Positions 1 through 8,993 are shown, numbered from the stretch's first letter. The stretch: 45,642 bases of DNA from CAYVBW01 sp964449995 (GCA_964449995.1 CAYVBW010000004.1:1-45642); one strand, 5' to 3'. The notes: generated from the letters alone by a model not told the origin. Program-made: numbers and translations.

Positions 1-28
1 TCTATTACTAATACTAATTTGCGAATTT
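1..28 (-). repeat. Dispersed intergenic repeat, copy D (truncated by window edge)
   Basis: The first 28 bases, read on the - strand, match the left end of the repeat found at 22.1, 37.3 and 42.4 kb, including the sub-variant base seen in the 37.3 kb copy. Only the left terminus is visible; the rest of the element lies outside the window. Its left end points towards gyrB, about 360 bases away. Confidence 0.8.
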
Positions 29-390
29 TTTAACCCTTTAGTCTTCCAATCATTTTTTAGTTATATTTCAGTTCAAAGTGATTAAATTTTGACTCATAAA
101 TTTATTTCACAAATCTATAATAAAAAAAGCTGATTTATCAATCTATATTTATCAAAATTTTCAACAAAATACAGGTGAAAATCAGGATAGTTTCAGTTAT
201 AATAAATTAGTTACACTAAGGTTGATTTTTCGTCATTTTAGCCAGTATTTTTTGGTTAATTAACAAAAAATTAATGAATTTGATTTAGTTTTTAAACTAT
301 GGTAAAAAAGATAATCTGTGAATCAGTTATTAATAGTTTGTTTGTAAAAAATTGCTTATATATTCATATTAATTAAAACTTAATTATTAC
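29..390. other. AT-rich region upstream of gyrB, no gene seen
   Basis: This stretch is extremely AT-rich and has no convincing ORF, tRNA or strong hairpin. It presumably carries the gyrB promoter, but I see no clear -35/-10 pair with good spacing and no canonical DnaA box. Confidence 0.5.
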
Positions 391-2409
391 ATGGCCGATA
401 CCAACTCATACCGAGCCACTGAAATTAAAATTTTAGAAGGGTTAGAACCGATCCGCAAAAGACCCGGGATGTTTATTGGCTCAACTGATGCCAAAGGACT
501 TCATCATTTAGTTATTGAGATTTTAGATAATGCTGTTGATGAAGCGATAGCGGGCCACGGTAAAATTATTGAACTTTATCGCTCCAAAATTACTGAAAAA
601 GAAAAACAATTAGTAGACACCAAAGATCTTGGTTCTCAGGCTATCACAGTAGTAGACCACGGGCGTGGTATCCCAGTTGAAACTCACGAACAGGCAGGAG
701 TTTCAGCTCTTGAGGTGGTAATGACAAAACTGCATGCCGGCGGAAAGTTTGAAAACGCTGCCTATAAAGTTTCTGGCGGCCTTCATGGAATCGGCTCTTC
801 TGCTGTTAATGCCCTTTCCCAATTCATGCAAGTGATCTCAAAAAGAGAAAATAGCTATTATTATCAGTCTTACTGTAAAGGAAAGCCTCATAAAAAAGTC
901 AAAGAAATCTCTCAAGATGAAGTTAAAAAACTTTTCCCCAAACAATCACAGTCTTTAATAGAGGGTGAAACTGGTACTTTAGTGCATTTTATTCCTGATA
1001 AAAGTGTTTTTAGCACTACTACTTTTAGTCACTCTAAATTAACCCAAGCCTTAAAAGACAGAGCTTATCTGATGGCAGGCATTTACTTCACCCTTGATGA
1101 TGAAATTGCCGAAGTTGAAAAACACTATTATTTTGAGGGCGGAATTAAATCTATGGTAGAACACCTTAATATTGGCAAAGATGTTTTACATGATGTTTTT
1201 TATACTCAAGACGAATGGACCGACAAGGAATCAGGTAAGCAAATTGGCGTTGAAATAGCTTTGCAATACAACGACTCATATCGAGAAATCATTGATAGTT
1301 ATGTTAATGTTATCAATACCCCTGATGGGGGAACTCATATAAGTGGATTCACCTCCTCTCTAAGTAGAGCTCTCAGAGAATATGCTGATAAGAATGAAAT
1401 GTTAAAAAAAGATGAAAATTTTATTGCTAGTGATATCAAGGAAGGTTTAACTGCTGTGGTTTTTGTAAAAATGCCGGCTAATGACCTGCAGTTTGAATCA
1501 CAAACCAAAACAAGGCTCAATAACTCAGAGGCACAATCAGCAACCTATCAAGTTTTTAAAGAAGCTTTTTCTTTCTTTTTAGAAGAAAACCCATCAGCTG
1601 CGCGAAATATTATTGCTAAAATATTGTTGTCATCCAGAGCCAGACAGGCAGCTCGTGCTGCCAAAGATGCTGTCACTAGAAAGGGAGTTTTAGATGGGAC
1701 CACTTTACCTGGAAAACTAGCTGACTGCCAAAGCACAGATCCTGCAGCATCAGAAATTTACATTGTTGAGGGAGACAGCGCCGGCGGCAGTGCTAAACAA
1801 GGTCGGGATCGACGCTTTCAAGCTATTTTTCCTCTACGCGGAAAAATTTTAAACACTGAAAGAGCCCGCTTAGACAAAGTTATCGAGTTTACAGAATTAA
1901 AACAGCTAATTATTGCTTTAGGAGCTGGCATCAATGAAACCTATGATCCAAAAAATTTAAGATATCATCGTATTATTCTAATGAATGATGCGGATGTTGA
2001 TGGAGAGCATATCACAACCCTAGGTTTAACATTTTTCTATCGTCATATGCCAGAAATAGTAGAACAAGGTCATTTATACGTAGCCATGCCACCTTTATAC
2101 AAAATTTCTTATAACAAAGAAGAAAAATATGCCTACTCAGAAGAAGAAAAGGATAAATTAATAGCTGAGATTAAAAAGAAAAATCCCTCAGTCAAGATTG
2201 GCCTACAACGCTATAAGGGCTTGGGGGAAATGAATCCCCAACAACTGTGGGATACAACCATGAACCCAGAAACTAGAATTGTTAAAAAAATTACCATTGA
2301 AGATGCCCACAAAGCTGACACAGCTTTTGAGGTACTAATGGGCAGCAGGGTACCGCCTAGAAAAAAATTCATTCAAACTAGGGCACAAATGGCAGAGTTA
2401 GATATATAA
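391..2409 (+). CDS. gyrB: DNA gyrase subunit B
   Basis: ATPase subunit of type IIA topoisomerase; with GyrA it introduces negative supercoils using ATP. The 672-residue product starts with the GHKL ATPase domain: the Asn-containing motif EILDNAVDEA near residue 44, DHGRGIP near 90 and the glycine-rich GGLHGIGSSAVNA lid near 129. The Toprim domain follows, with EGDSAGGSA near 458 and the metal-binding DADVDG near 533, then YKGLGEMNPQQLW near the end. The length is that of a short GyrB without the large proteobacterial insertion. ParE is the main alternative. GyrB is favoured because a GyrA with a GyrA-box lies two genes downstream on the same strand. The ATG start directly precedes the conserved N-terminus. 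Confidence 0.95.
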   Translation: MADTNSYRATEIKILEGLEPIRKRPGMFIGSTDAKGLHHLVIEILDNAVDEAIAGHGKIIELYRSKITEKEKQLVDTKDLGSQAITVVDHGRGIPVETHEQAGVSALEVVMTKLHAGGKFENAAYKVSGGLHGIGSSAVNALSQFMQVISKRENSYYYQSYCKGKPHKKVKEISQDEVKKLFPKQSQSLIEGETGTLVHFIPDKSVFSTTTFSHSKLTQALKDRAYLMAGIYFTLDDEIAEVEKHYYFEGGIKSMVEHLNIGKDVLHDVFYTQDEWTDKESGKQIGVEIALQYNDSYREIIDSYVNVINTPDGGTHISGFTSSLSRALREYADKNEMLKKDENFIASDIKEGLTAVVFVKMPANDLQFESQTKTRLNNSEAQSATYQVFKEAFSFFLEENPSAARNIIAKILLSSRARQAARAAKDAVTRKGVLDGTTLPGKLADCQSTDPAASEIYIVEGDSAGGSAKQGRDRRFQAIFPLRGKILNTERARLDKVIEFTELKQLIIALGAGINETYDPKNLRYHRIILMNDADVDGEHITTLGLTFFYRHMPEIVEQGHLYVAMPPLYKISYNKEEKYAYSEEEKDKLIAEIKKKNPSVKIGLQRYKGLGEMNPQQLWDTTMNPETRIVKKITIEDAHKADTAFEVLMGSRVPPRKKFIQTRAQMAELDI

Positions 2410-2433
2410 CTAAATTATTAACACTTAAAAAAC

Positions 2434-3399
2434 ATGTCAAAAACCTTTATTATCGGCCATCAAAAACCTGACACTGATAGTGTTGTGGCTGCCTTAGCTT
2501 TAGAGTTTCTTTTTAATCAACAAAAAAGCTTTGGATATCAAAACGCTCAAGCTGCCATAGTTGATCCAATTAACAACGAAACCAACTATCTACTTGATAG
2601 ATTTAAAATACCGGCTCCAGAGTTAATTACTGCCCAAAACATTGCCCAAGAAGACCAAGTGATTTTAGTTGACCACAACGAGGAGTCTCAACGTTTAGCA
2701 AATCTTGATCCTGGCCAAATTGTAGAAATCATAGACCATCATAAGGCAAATTTTAACTTTTCAAACCCAATCTATTTAAATTTCAAACCTTGGGGTTCAA
2801 CCACAAGCATTGTTTATTTTATGATGCAAAGATTTGCTTCAAAACCTATTAAGCCCACTCAAAAACTAGCTGCTTTAATGTTGGCTGCCATTTTATCAGA
2901 CACAGTTGGTTTTAAGTCCAGTACCACTACCAAGCGCGACAAAGATATGACCCAAGAGCTAGCTGGTATTGCTCAAATCAGTGATCTGGAACAGTTTACT
3001 CTTGATATTTTTAAAGCAAAATCAGACTTAAGCTCTCTTACTCCACAGCAATTAGTTAAAAATGACTATAAAAAATTTGAGTTTAACAGAAGTACTTTTA
3101 TTGGCCAACTGGAAACAGTACAGCAAGCTGAAATTCTAGCAACCCAAAAACAAGAACTACTTAAAGCCATGCAAGAAGTTAAGCAAGACGAAAATGTGGA
3201 GTTGATTTTTTTAGCTGTGACTGACGTTTTAAAAACAAACACCAAATTATTGGTTGCAGATTCAGAAAGTGAGGCTGTTGCTGAGAAAGCTTTTTCTGAG
3301 ACTGCTCAAGATGGCGTTATTGATATTGGACCAAGGCTGAGCAGAAAAAAAGATATTGCCCCAGCTATTGAACAAGCATTAAAAAATATCTCAAAATAA
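2434..3399 (+). CDS. ppaC: Manganese-dependent (family II) inorganic pyrophosphatase
   Basis: Predicted to hydrolyse pyrophosphate to two phosphates in the cytoplasm. The 321-residue protein has the DHH-superfamily signatures of family II pyrophosphatases: GHQKPDTDS at residues 8-16, an Asp-His-Asn motif near 78, the name-giving DHH in IIDHHK near 100, and a LSDTVGFKS segment near 150. A DHHA2-type C-terminal half carries a conserved SRKKD-like tail. It lies 24 bases after gyrB and 73 bases before gyrA on the same strand, so the three genes probably form one transcript. Placing pyrophosphate removal between the gyrase subunits is unusual. Other DHH phosphoesterases are possible but the PDTDS motif argues for PpaC. 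Confidence 0.9.
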   Translation: MSKTFIIGHQKPDTDSVVAALALEFLFNQQKSFGYQNAQAAIVDPINNETNYLLDRFKIPAPELITAQNIAQEDQVILVDHNEESQRLANLDPGQIVEIIDHHKANFNFSNPIYLNFKPWGSTTSIVYFMMQRFASKPIKPTQKLAALMLAAILSDTVGFKSSTTTKRDKDMTQELAGIAQISDLEQFTLDIFKAKSDLSSLTPQQLVKNDYKKFEFNRSTFIGQLETVQQAEILATQKQELLKAMQEVKQDENVELIFLAVTDVLKTNTKLLVADSESEAVAEKAFSETAQDGVIDIGPRLSRKKDIAPAIEQALKNISK

Positions 3400-3472
3400 A
3401 TATTAATATAATTAATACTATTAAAATATATCAATAGATAAATTTATATCAAAAAATAATAAAAATAAGATC

Positions 3473-6184
3473 ATGGCCAGTAAAACACCAGATTCTCCAG
3501 ATAAAAAACAAGATCAACCAACAGATCTAAAACAAAACAACGAAGAAGCCGTTCTTCAAACCAATAACAATGGTTCTTTAATTGGTACCGTTACCGATAC
3601 TGATTACGGAAAAGTTAAACACACCTCAATCGTTCAAGAAATGGAGAAATCTTACCTAGACTATGCCATGAGTGTCATTGTTTCTCGAGCCCTGCCAGAT
3701 GTTCGGGATGGGCTTAAGCCAGTTCAAAGACGTATTTTGTATTCCATGTATAAAACCGGCATTCACTATAACTCTGCATATAAAAAATGCGCCCGTATTG
3801 TTGGGGATGTCTTGGGAAAATATCATCCGCATGGTGATAGCTCAGTATATTTAGCTTTGGTTAGATTGGCTCAAGATTTTAACATTCGCTATCCTTTGAT
3901 TGATGGGCAAGGTAATTTTGGCTCTGTTGACGGAGACAGTCCGGCTGCTATGCGTTACACAGAAGCTAGATTGGCGAAAATCTCCCAAGAAATTCTAGAA
4001 GATATTAACAGAGATACAGTCAAATTTTCTGATAACTTTGATGGCTCGCTACAAGAACCAGCAGTGTTGCCTGGAAAACTACCCAACTTACTCTTAATGG
4101 GAGCCGAAGGGATTGCGGTTGGAATGGCTACTAAAATACCTCCCCACAATCTGACAGAAGTTTGCAAGGCTGTTATCTCCTTAATCAAAAAGGGAGCAGT
4201 TACTACAACAGGTGAACAAAAAGAAGTAAATAAGCAGTATAAAGATAAACTAGGCCCTAAAGAGTTGTCTTCACTAACCAACATTTTATTAGAAGCAAAC
4301 CCTGATCAAATTGCCGGTCAATTCACCAGCGACATCACAAATGAAGAAATAATGGAAAATATTCAGGGACCTGATTTTCCCACAGCTGGTATCATTTATG
4401 ATTTTAAAGAAATTAAAGAAGCCTACCTAAAGGGTAAAGGTAAAATTGTTGTTAGAGGTAAGGCTGAAATTATTGAAAACAAGGGTAGTTTTGAGATTGT
4501 GATTTCTGAGATTCCCTATCAGGTTAATAAAGCTCAACTGATTGAGCAGATTGCAAATCTGGTTAAAAATGACAAGATCGATGGTATCCGTAACATCAGG
4601 GATGACTCAGACCGACAAGGACTACAAATTACCATTGAGCTTAAAAGAGGATCCAGGCCCAAAGTAGTACTCAACAAACTCTACAAGTTTACCAGACTTC
4701 AAACTACTTACCCTATGAACATGGTGGCTCTCAATAGTGATGGGACTCCTCAACTGATGAACATTAAGCAGATTTTAAGTGAATACGCTAGACACAGGCA
4801 ATTAGTTGTAGTTAAACGCAACCAATATGAGTTGATTGAAGCACGAAATAGAGCTCATATTCTTGAAGGCCTGCTAATTGCCCTAAAAAATCTAGATGAT
4901 GTTATTGAAACTATTCGCAATTCTGCTGATACAGAAACAGCGCACAAACAATTAATGAAAAAGTTTGGCTTAAGCGATACTCAAGCAACCGCTATTTTAG
5001 AAATGCAACTTAAAAGATTGGCTGCTTTAGAAAGAAAAAAGATCGAAGACGAATATGAATCCATTAAAAAAAGAATCTTAGAAATCGCCAAGCTGCTTAC
5101 GCATCCTAAACAAATTCTAGATGTTATTACTGATGAGCTAGAGGAATTAATAACAAACTATGGGGACGAAAGGCGCACCAAATTAGTAAAAAGCAAAATT
5201 GGAGAACTTGAAGAAACTGATCTAGTCCCCAATGCACCAGCGGTCATTACCCTCACAAAACAAAACTATATAAAGAGATTAGCAGATCGTACCTTTAGAT
5301 CGCAAAAAAGAGGAGGAAAAGGAGTTAAGCTAAACATGAAAGATGAAGATTCCCTCGAAACAATTATTACTTGCGAAACCCATGACACTTTGTTATTTTT
5401 CACCAATCAGGGGAGAGTTTTCAAACTTAAGGCTTTTGAAGTCCCTGAATCATCTCGAACTGCTAGGGGCACGGCCATTGTAAATTTACTGAGCCTTAAA
5501 CCAGATGAAAAAATTCAGTCAATTTTAAAACTTAATGAAAAACAAGATAAAGACAAATTTATTACGTTAGCAACAAAACAGGGGTTAATTAAAAAAACAG
5601 CTGTCAATCTTTTTGAGAATATCCGCTCAACAGGCATTATAGCCATCATGCTCAACGAAGAAGATGAGCTAGTTAAAGGACAAATCACAGATGGCACTCA
5701 TGAAATATTTTTAGCCACACGAGAAGGCAAGTGTATTAGGTTCAGTGAAAAAGAAATTAAAAACTCTAACCGCGACACTAAAGGAGTAAAAGGCATTACT
5801 TTAAAAAAGGCTGACTATGTAGTAGCTTTGGAAAGTTTTGATCAAGAAGTAAAAGATAATAAAGAGGCTGCCATTTTAGTGATCACAGAACACGGCATGG
5901 GTAAACGCACCAAAATAGACCAATATCCAATGCAAAAAAGATCTGGCCTAGGTGTTAAGGTAGCTGATATTACTAAAAAAACCGGAAAAGTGGCTGCTGT
6001 GCGACTCATCACTGATCAGCATCAGGGAGTTGTCATTACTACACAAAAAGGACAGACTATTCAATTGCCCAATACTAAAAAATCTCTACCTTTTTTAACT
6101 AGGCCCACTCAAGGAGTGATTTTAATGAAACTTCCTAAGAAAGATACCGTAGCCTCAATTGCTCTCACAGAAAAAGTAGAGTAG
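3473..6184 (+). CDS. gyrA: DNA gyrase subunit A
   Basis: DNA cleavage and religation subunit of gyrase. The 903-residue protein has a polar N-terminal extension of about 45 residues, then the breakage-reunion domain with the catalytic tyrosine at Y162 (AMRYTEARL). A charged insertion of roughly 40 residues lies at about 235-280. The C-terminal beta-pinwheel has a GyrA-box near 610 (QKRGGKG, against the consensus QRRGGKG), which separates it from ParC. In the quinolone-determining region S83 of E. coli is retained (S123), but the position equal to D87 is leucine (L127). The start is the ATG after a very AT-rich 73-base gap; the extension makes the exact start slightly uncertain. Confidence 0.95.
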   Translation: MASKTPDSPDKKQDQPTDLKQNNEEAVLQTNNNGSLIGTVTDTDYGKVKHTSIVQEMEKSYLDYAMSVIVSRALPDVRDGLKPVQRRILYSMYKTGIHYNSAYKKCARIVGDVLGKYHPHGDSSVYLALVRLAQDFNIRYPLIDGQGNFGSVDGDSPAAMRYTEARLAKISQEILEDINRDTVKFSDNFDGSLQEPAVLPGKLPNLLLMGAEGIAVGMATKIPPHNLTEVCKAVISLIKKGAVTTTGEQKEVNKQYKDKLGPKELSSLTNILLEANPDQIAGQFTSDITNEEIMENIQGPDFPTAGIIYDFKEIKEAYLKGKGKIVVRGKAEIIENKGSFEIVISEIPYQVNKAQLIEQIANLVKNDKIDGIRNIRDDSDRQGLQITIELKRGSRPKVVLNKLYKFTRLQTTYPMNMVALNSDGTPQLMNIKQILSEYARHRQLVVVKRNQYELIEARNRAHILEGLLIALKNLDDVIETIRNSADTETAHKQLMKKFGLSDTQATAILEMQLKRLAALERKKIEDEYESIKKRILEIAKLLTHPKQILDVITDELEELITNYGDERRTKLVKSKIGELEETDLVPNAPAVITLTKQNYIKRLADRTFRSQKRGGKGVKLNMKDEDSLETIITCETHDTLLFFTNQGRVFKLKAFEVPESSRTARGTAIVNLLSLKPDEKIQSILKLNEKQDKDKFITLATKQGLIKKTAVNLFENIRSTGIIAIMLNEEDELVKGQITDGTHEIFLATREGKCIRFSEKEIKNSNRDTKGVKGITLKKADYVVALESFDQEVKDNKEAAILVITEHGMGKRTKIDQYPMQKRSGLGVKVADITKKTGKVAAVRLITDQHQGVVITTQKGQTIQLPNTKKSLPFLTRPTQGVILMKLPKKDTVASIALTEKVE

Positions 6185-6227
6185 GGGAGAGTCTTTTAAA
6201 AAATTTTGACAAAAAATATTAAAACTG

Positions 6228-6301
<74 letters not shown>

Positions 6302-6339
6302 GAATATTTCATATTTTATCAGAGGATAAACATTTTAGC

Positions 6340-6368
6340 ATTATTATCTTTAGTTGACACATACTCAA
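6340..6368 (-). promoter_or_regulatory. Putative promoter of tRNA-Ala(GGC)
   Basis: Reading the - strand, TTGAGT (6368-6363) is followed after exactly 17 bases by AATAAT (6345-6340). The tRNA 5' end is about 38 bases further on. Confidence 0.5.
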
Positions 6369-6601
6369 TAGGGGAATGTTAAATAAAAACAAGGCTTAAA
6401 AATTTTCAATATCTTAAAATATATTAGTTTAGTTATCGATTATTTTAATAATATTAAAATATGTTAATTTAGTATAATTTATATATTGATATATTTTGAT
6501 CAATTAATCTTAAAAACCAAATTATATTTTTTAAACCACCAGTTACTTATCAAAAGCATATCTAAAATCACTACATTAATTTAAAAAAACAATGATTTTT
6601 T

Positions 6602-6632
6602 ATTGATATATCAATGATAGTATCAATGATAG
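6602..6632. repeat. Palindrome overlapping a 2 x 12-bp tandem repeat
   Basis: A perfect palindrome (6602-6615) overlaps two adjacent identical 12-mers (6609-6620 and 6621-6632). It lies about 60 bases beyond the stop codon of the tyrosine recombinase gene and could be a protein-binding site. No function can be assigned from sequence alone. Confidence 0.6.
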
Positions 6633-6690
6633 TAAATTGGCACTCTTTTAATTACTCTGCTAAAATTTAAGCCCTGATTTTTAAAAAAAA

Positions 6691-7656
6691 TTACTCAACA
6701 GTTTCCAAATTACTTGAGGCACGCAAATCAGAATGAAATTTTTTATGAATTTCCTTTAATTTGGGTTGGGTAACATGAGTGTATATCTGAGTAGTGGCTA
6801 TGTTTTTATGCCCGAGCAATTCCTGAACTTCTCTCAGGCCAGCGCCATTGTTTAAAAGATCTGTAGCAAAGCTGTGTCTAATGCCATGGGGAGTCAAGTC
6901 GACCACCAGTCTAGCTCTTTTTGCATATTTGCTCACAATCCTCTGCACGCTGCGGGTAGTGATTCTCATACTATCTCCATCATCAGTGATCTCTGCTTTA
7001 CTGCCAGAATATCGAATAAAGACAGGTCGCCAATTATCATCTCTTGACTGTAAATATTTTTCTAGCCACAAGCTAGCCCTTTCACTTAAAAAAACTAGCC
7101 TAACTTTTCGACCTTTTCCTAAAACTCCAAACTCACGCCTTTCAAGATCAATTTTATCTCTATCTAAACTGACTAACTCGCTGACCCTTAATCCAGTTGA
7201 AAATAAAACCTCTAGCATGGCCCTATCTCGCAACCCAACCTTGGTTGAAACTTTAGGCTGAGCCAACAATCTTTCAATCTTTTCTGCACTAACAAACTGC
7301 ATCGGAGTTGATTCTCCTTTGGGAAGGTCTATTTTTTCAGGCTGCAATACACCTACATCATTTTTTACCAACCACTTAAACCAAGAGCGAATAGCAATAA
7401 CGTGGTAACTTTGAGTGGTTTTGGACAAAGTTTCTCCATGATCATCTTGAAAGCGATTCAAGTAGACTCTATATTTTCTGATCAAATCTAGGTCAACCTT
7501 GGTTAAATCCGTACAGTTTTGCGCGCCCAACCACTCGATAAACCTCTTTAAATAATGTCGATAGTTGCGAATAGTCAAAGAGCTCAAGTTCCTTTCAACC
7601 TCGAGATGTTCGAGAAACTCAACCATTGAAAGTTGAATAGAGTTGGCTTTAGACAT
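6691..7656 (-). CDS. XerC/XerD-like tyrosine recombinase
   Basis: Site-specific recombinase of the integrase family, probably resolving chromosome dimers. The 321-residue protein has an N-terminal SAM-like DNA-binding domain (about 10-100) and a complete catalytic set: R157 (STGLRVSEL), K181 (GKGRKVR), H257 and R260 (PHGIRHSF), H283 (LLGHKNI) and nucleophile Y292 (IYTHV). This matches Xer proteins in length and motif order. A charged insertion near 218-232 separates beta strands of the catalytic domain. It is monocistronic, flanked by gene-poor AT-rich DNA on both sides, and its ATG lies 7 bases after an extended -10 box. XerC cannot be separated from XerD here; a phage integrase is less likely because all neighbours are housekeeping genes. 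Confidence 0.88.
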   Translation of the reverse strand: MSKANSIQLSMVEFLEHLEVERNLSSLTIRNYRHYLKRFIEWLGAQNCTDLTKVDLDLIRKYRVYLNRFQDDHGETLSKTTQSYHVIAIRSWFKWLVKNDVGVLQPEKIDLPKGESTPMQFVSAEKIERLLAQPKVSTKVGLRDRAMLEVLFSTGLRVSELVSLDRDKIDLERREFGVLGKGRKVRLVFLSERASLWLEKYLQSRDDNWRPVFIRYSGSKAEITDDGDSMRITTRSVQRIVSKYAKRARLVVDLTPHGIRHSFATDLLNNGAGLREVQELLGHKNIATTQIYTHVTQPKLKEIHKKFHSDLRASSNLETVE

Positions 7657-7663
7657 ATCTCTT

Positions 7664-7672
7664 ATTATAACA
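7664..7672 (-). promoter_or_regulatory. Extended -10 box immediately before the recombinase start
   Basis: On the - strand TGTTATAAT is followed by only 7 bases before ATG. A transcript starting at normal distance would begin at or next to the start codon, so the mRNA is probably leaderless. Confidence 0.6.
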
Positions 7673-8104
7673 AGCTGACAGTTTAAAAATTATCAATATA
7701 TGCCAAAAAATTACTCAAGTATCTAGAGGGGGATTTTTAGCAGAGCAGGGGAGAGGATGACAAAATTGACCTGCATTACTTATCCGCTATGTATCAGACT
7801 ATTTTTTAAACAAAATTTTATGAATTTTTGAAAAATATTGACAAAAAGGGTTTAATAAAGTGGTTTAAAAATATTTTAGTAATTCCAAATTTTAAAAACC
7901 AAGTATTACAGTATTTTTTATTAAATACTAAATAGTCAATTTAATTTAAATTTTTAAAACCATACAATCAAAAAATTTTTTAAATTATTTAAGAAAAATC
8001 AATAAAACTAAAAAAATTATATACTTTTTTGAAAATAAAGATTTTTATCAATAGCGGTATTAACTTGATGTATCAATCTTTAATTAAGAAAATAAAATTT
8101 ACCT

Positions 8105-8147
8105 GGCTTAAAATAAGCCCTCTAAACGCTCAAAATCGGCTTTTTTT
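8105..8147 (+). terminator. Possible terminator or attenuator-like hairpin
   Basis: GGCTT (8105-8109) can pair with AAGCC (8115-8119), or AAGCC can pair with the later GGCTT (8138-8142), which runs into seven Ts. The second pairing has only a 5-bp stem and a long loop, so this is a weak call. Confidence 0.3.
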
Positions 8148-8158
8148 AAACATAGCTG

Positions 8159-8228
8159 TATAATCAATCATTTAATGCTAAGGTTGTTGAAAGCCAAATT
8201 CAAAAAACCCCCACAAAATGATCTTTAG
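8159..8228 (+). other. TATAAT box followed by a 17-codon micro-ORF candidate
   Basis: TATAAT at 8159-8164 is followed after 10 bases by an ATG (8175) that opens a 17-residue basic ORF, MLRLLKAKFKKPPQNDL, ending at 8228. The geometry matches real lead genes in this window. It may be a leader peptide, a small protein, the 5' end of a non-coding RNA, or chance. Confidence 0.25.
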
Positions 8229-8410
8229 CCCTAATGTAACTTCAGAATTAATCCAAAGATTTTGAAAACATAAAAGGTAGGGGTAAAAATAAAAAGAGTG
8301 GATAAAACAATCTTTTATATGAAATTAAAATAAATAAATATTTAAGGGAAAAGAATAAATAATTTAAACAAACAGTCAAATTTTAACTATATTCTAAAAC
8401 TTGAGCTAAC

Positions 8411-8434
8411 GTCGCAAAAGTTATATTGTGCGAC
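8411..8434. other. Hairpin with 6-bp GC-rich stem
   Basis: GTCGCA (8411-8416) and TGCGAC (8429-8434) pair around a 12-nt loop, in otherwise very AT-rich DNA. It is part of the structured segment of the gene-free region. Confidence 0.4.
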
Positions 8435-8478
8435 ATAATGAAGATAACTCATTTGATAATATTGATCAAAAGAGAGGA

Positions 8479-8502
8479 CCCAACCCCACTCCCTTCACAC
8501 CC
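8479..8502 (-). other. Putative G-quadruplex motif
   Basis: On the - strand four G tracts occur in 24 bases: GGG, GGG, GGGG, GGG with loops of 6, 3 and 2 bases. This fits the G3+N1-7 rule. The same block can instead pair with AAGTGGGTTCGGGT near 8604-8617 to form an imperfect stem. Confidence 0.55.
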
Positions 8503-8533
8503 ATAAACACTAATAAACATTTTTATTAATTCA

Positions 8534-8559
8534 TTTATACCTCTACTTCTAGGTATAAA
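8534..8559. other. 9-bp perfect hairpin
   Basis: TTTATACCT (8534-8542) pairs perfectly with AGGTATAAA (8551-8559) around an 8-nt loop. No T tract follows on either strand, so it is probably not a terminator. Confidence 0.45.
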
Positions 8560-8993
8560 CAGCTCCCTAACGAGCCATCAAAAATACCTTAATTTTAAAT
8601 AAGTGGGTTCGGGTTTTTTACCTTTAAATCAATCTATTTTGTACAAAATGGTATCTCTACTCCTTTTAAAAAGTTGGTGTAGCTCTTAATCTACCAGAGG
8701 CAGTCTCGAGAAAATTTAATTATTTTTAATTTTAAGTTCTTCTTCAACTTTGTTACTAGCCAAGAAACAATAGTTTTCCACATTATTTTTACTAACTTAC
8801 TCCCCTTACCTAACTATATCAAAGTATATCACTTACACAAATTATAGGATGCTATTTTTTTAAACCCTCTCCTCTTTTTTAACCTTTGTACTCAAATTAC
8901 TAAACATTTAGCCTACTTTTTTAATCTTCTCTAGTTTTTATTTCTTCCCAAAAAAATATTTTGCTAATAATTTCTAATCTTTAATTAACAAAA

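Larger units (their letters stand above)
6302..6690. other. AT-rich intergenic stretch with a palindrome and tandem repeat
   Basis: No ORF is supported between the tRNA-Ala gene and the 3' end of the recombinase gene. It contains the tRNA promoter, several ATTGATATAT-like motifs, the perfect 14-bp palindrome ATTGATATATCAAT (6602-6615) and two tandem copies of TATCAATGATAG (6609-6632). Confidence 0.6.
7657..8993. other. 1.3-kb gene-free region with structured segments
   Basis: This is the longest stretch without a supported protein gene. It contains an attenuator-like GGCTT/AAGCC/GGCTT-T7 arrangement (8105-8147), a TATAAT box with a possible 17-codon ORF (8159-8228), hairpins at 8411-8434 and 8534-8559, a C-rich/G-rich block able to form a G-quadruplex (8479-8502) and a segment at about 8604-8617 able to pair with that block. 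I searched it for tmRNA, RNase P RNA and SRP RNA signatures and found none. DnaA-like boxes are weak and few (TTATCCACT on - near 8300, TTTTCCACA on + near 8772). Confidence 0.6.

Noticed and set aside
3955..4284. 109-codon - strand open frame inside gyrA
   Set aside because: Shadow frame of the gyrase core; no family resemblance.
6848..7261. 137-codon + strand open frame opposite the Xer-like gene
   Set aside because: It overlaps the catalytic domain of a clear recombinase on the other strand and has no start signal.
8428..8462. dif-like site (GTGCGACATAATG resembles part of the XerC arm)
   Set aside because: Only one arm is similar; the second arm does not match the conserved TTATGTTAA pattern at the right spacing.
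7657..8993. Chromosomal origin (oriC)
   Set aside because: AT-rich and near gyrase genes, but only one or two imperfect DnaA boxes, no dnaA or dnaN nearby, and the coding strands converge on the region rather than diverge.
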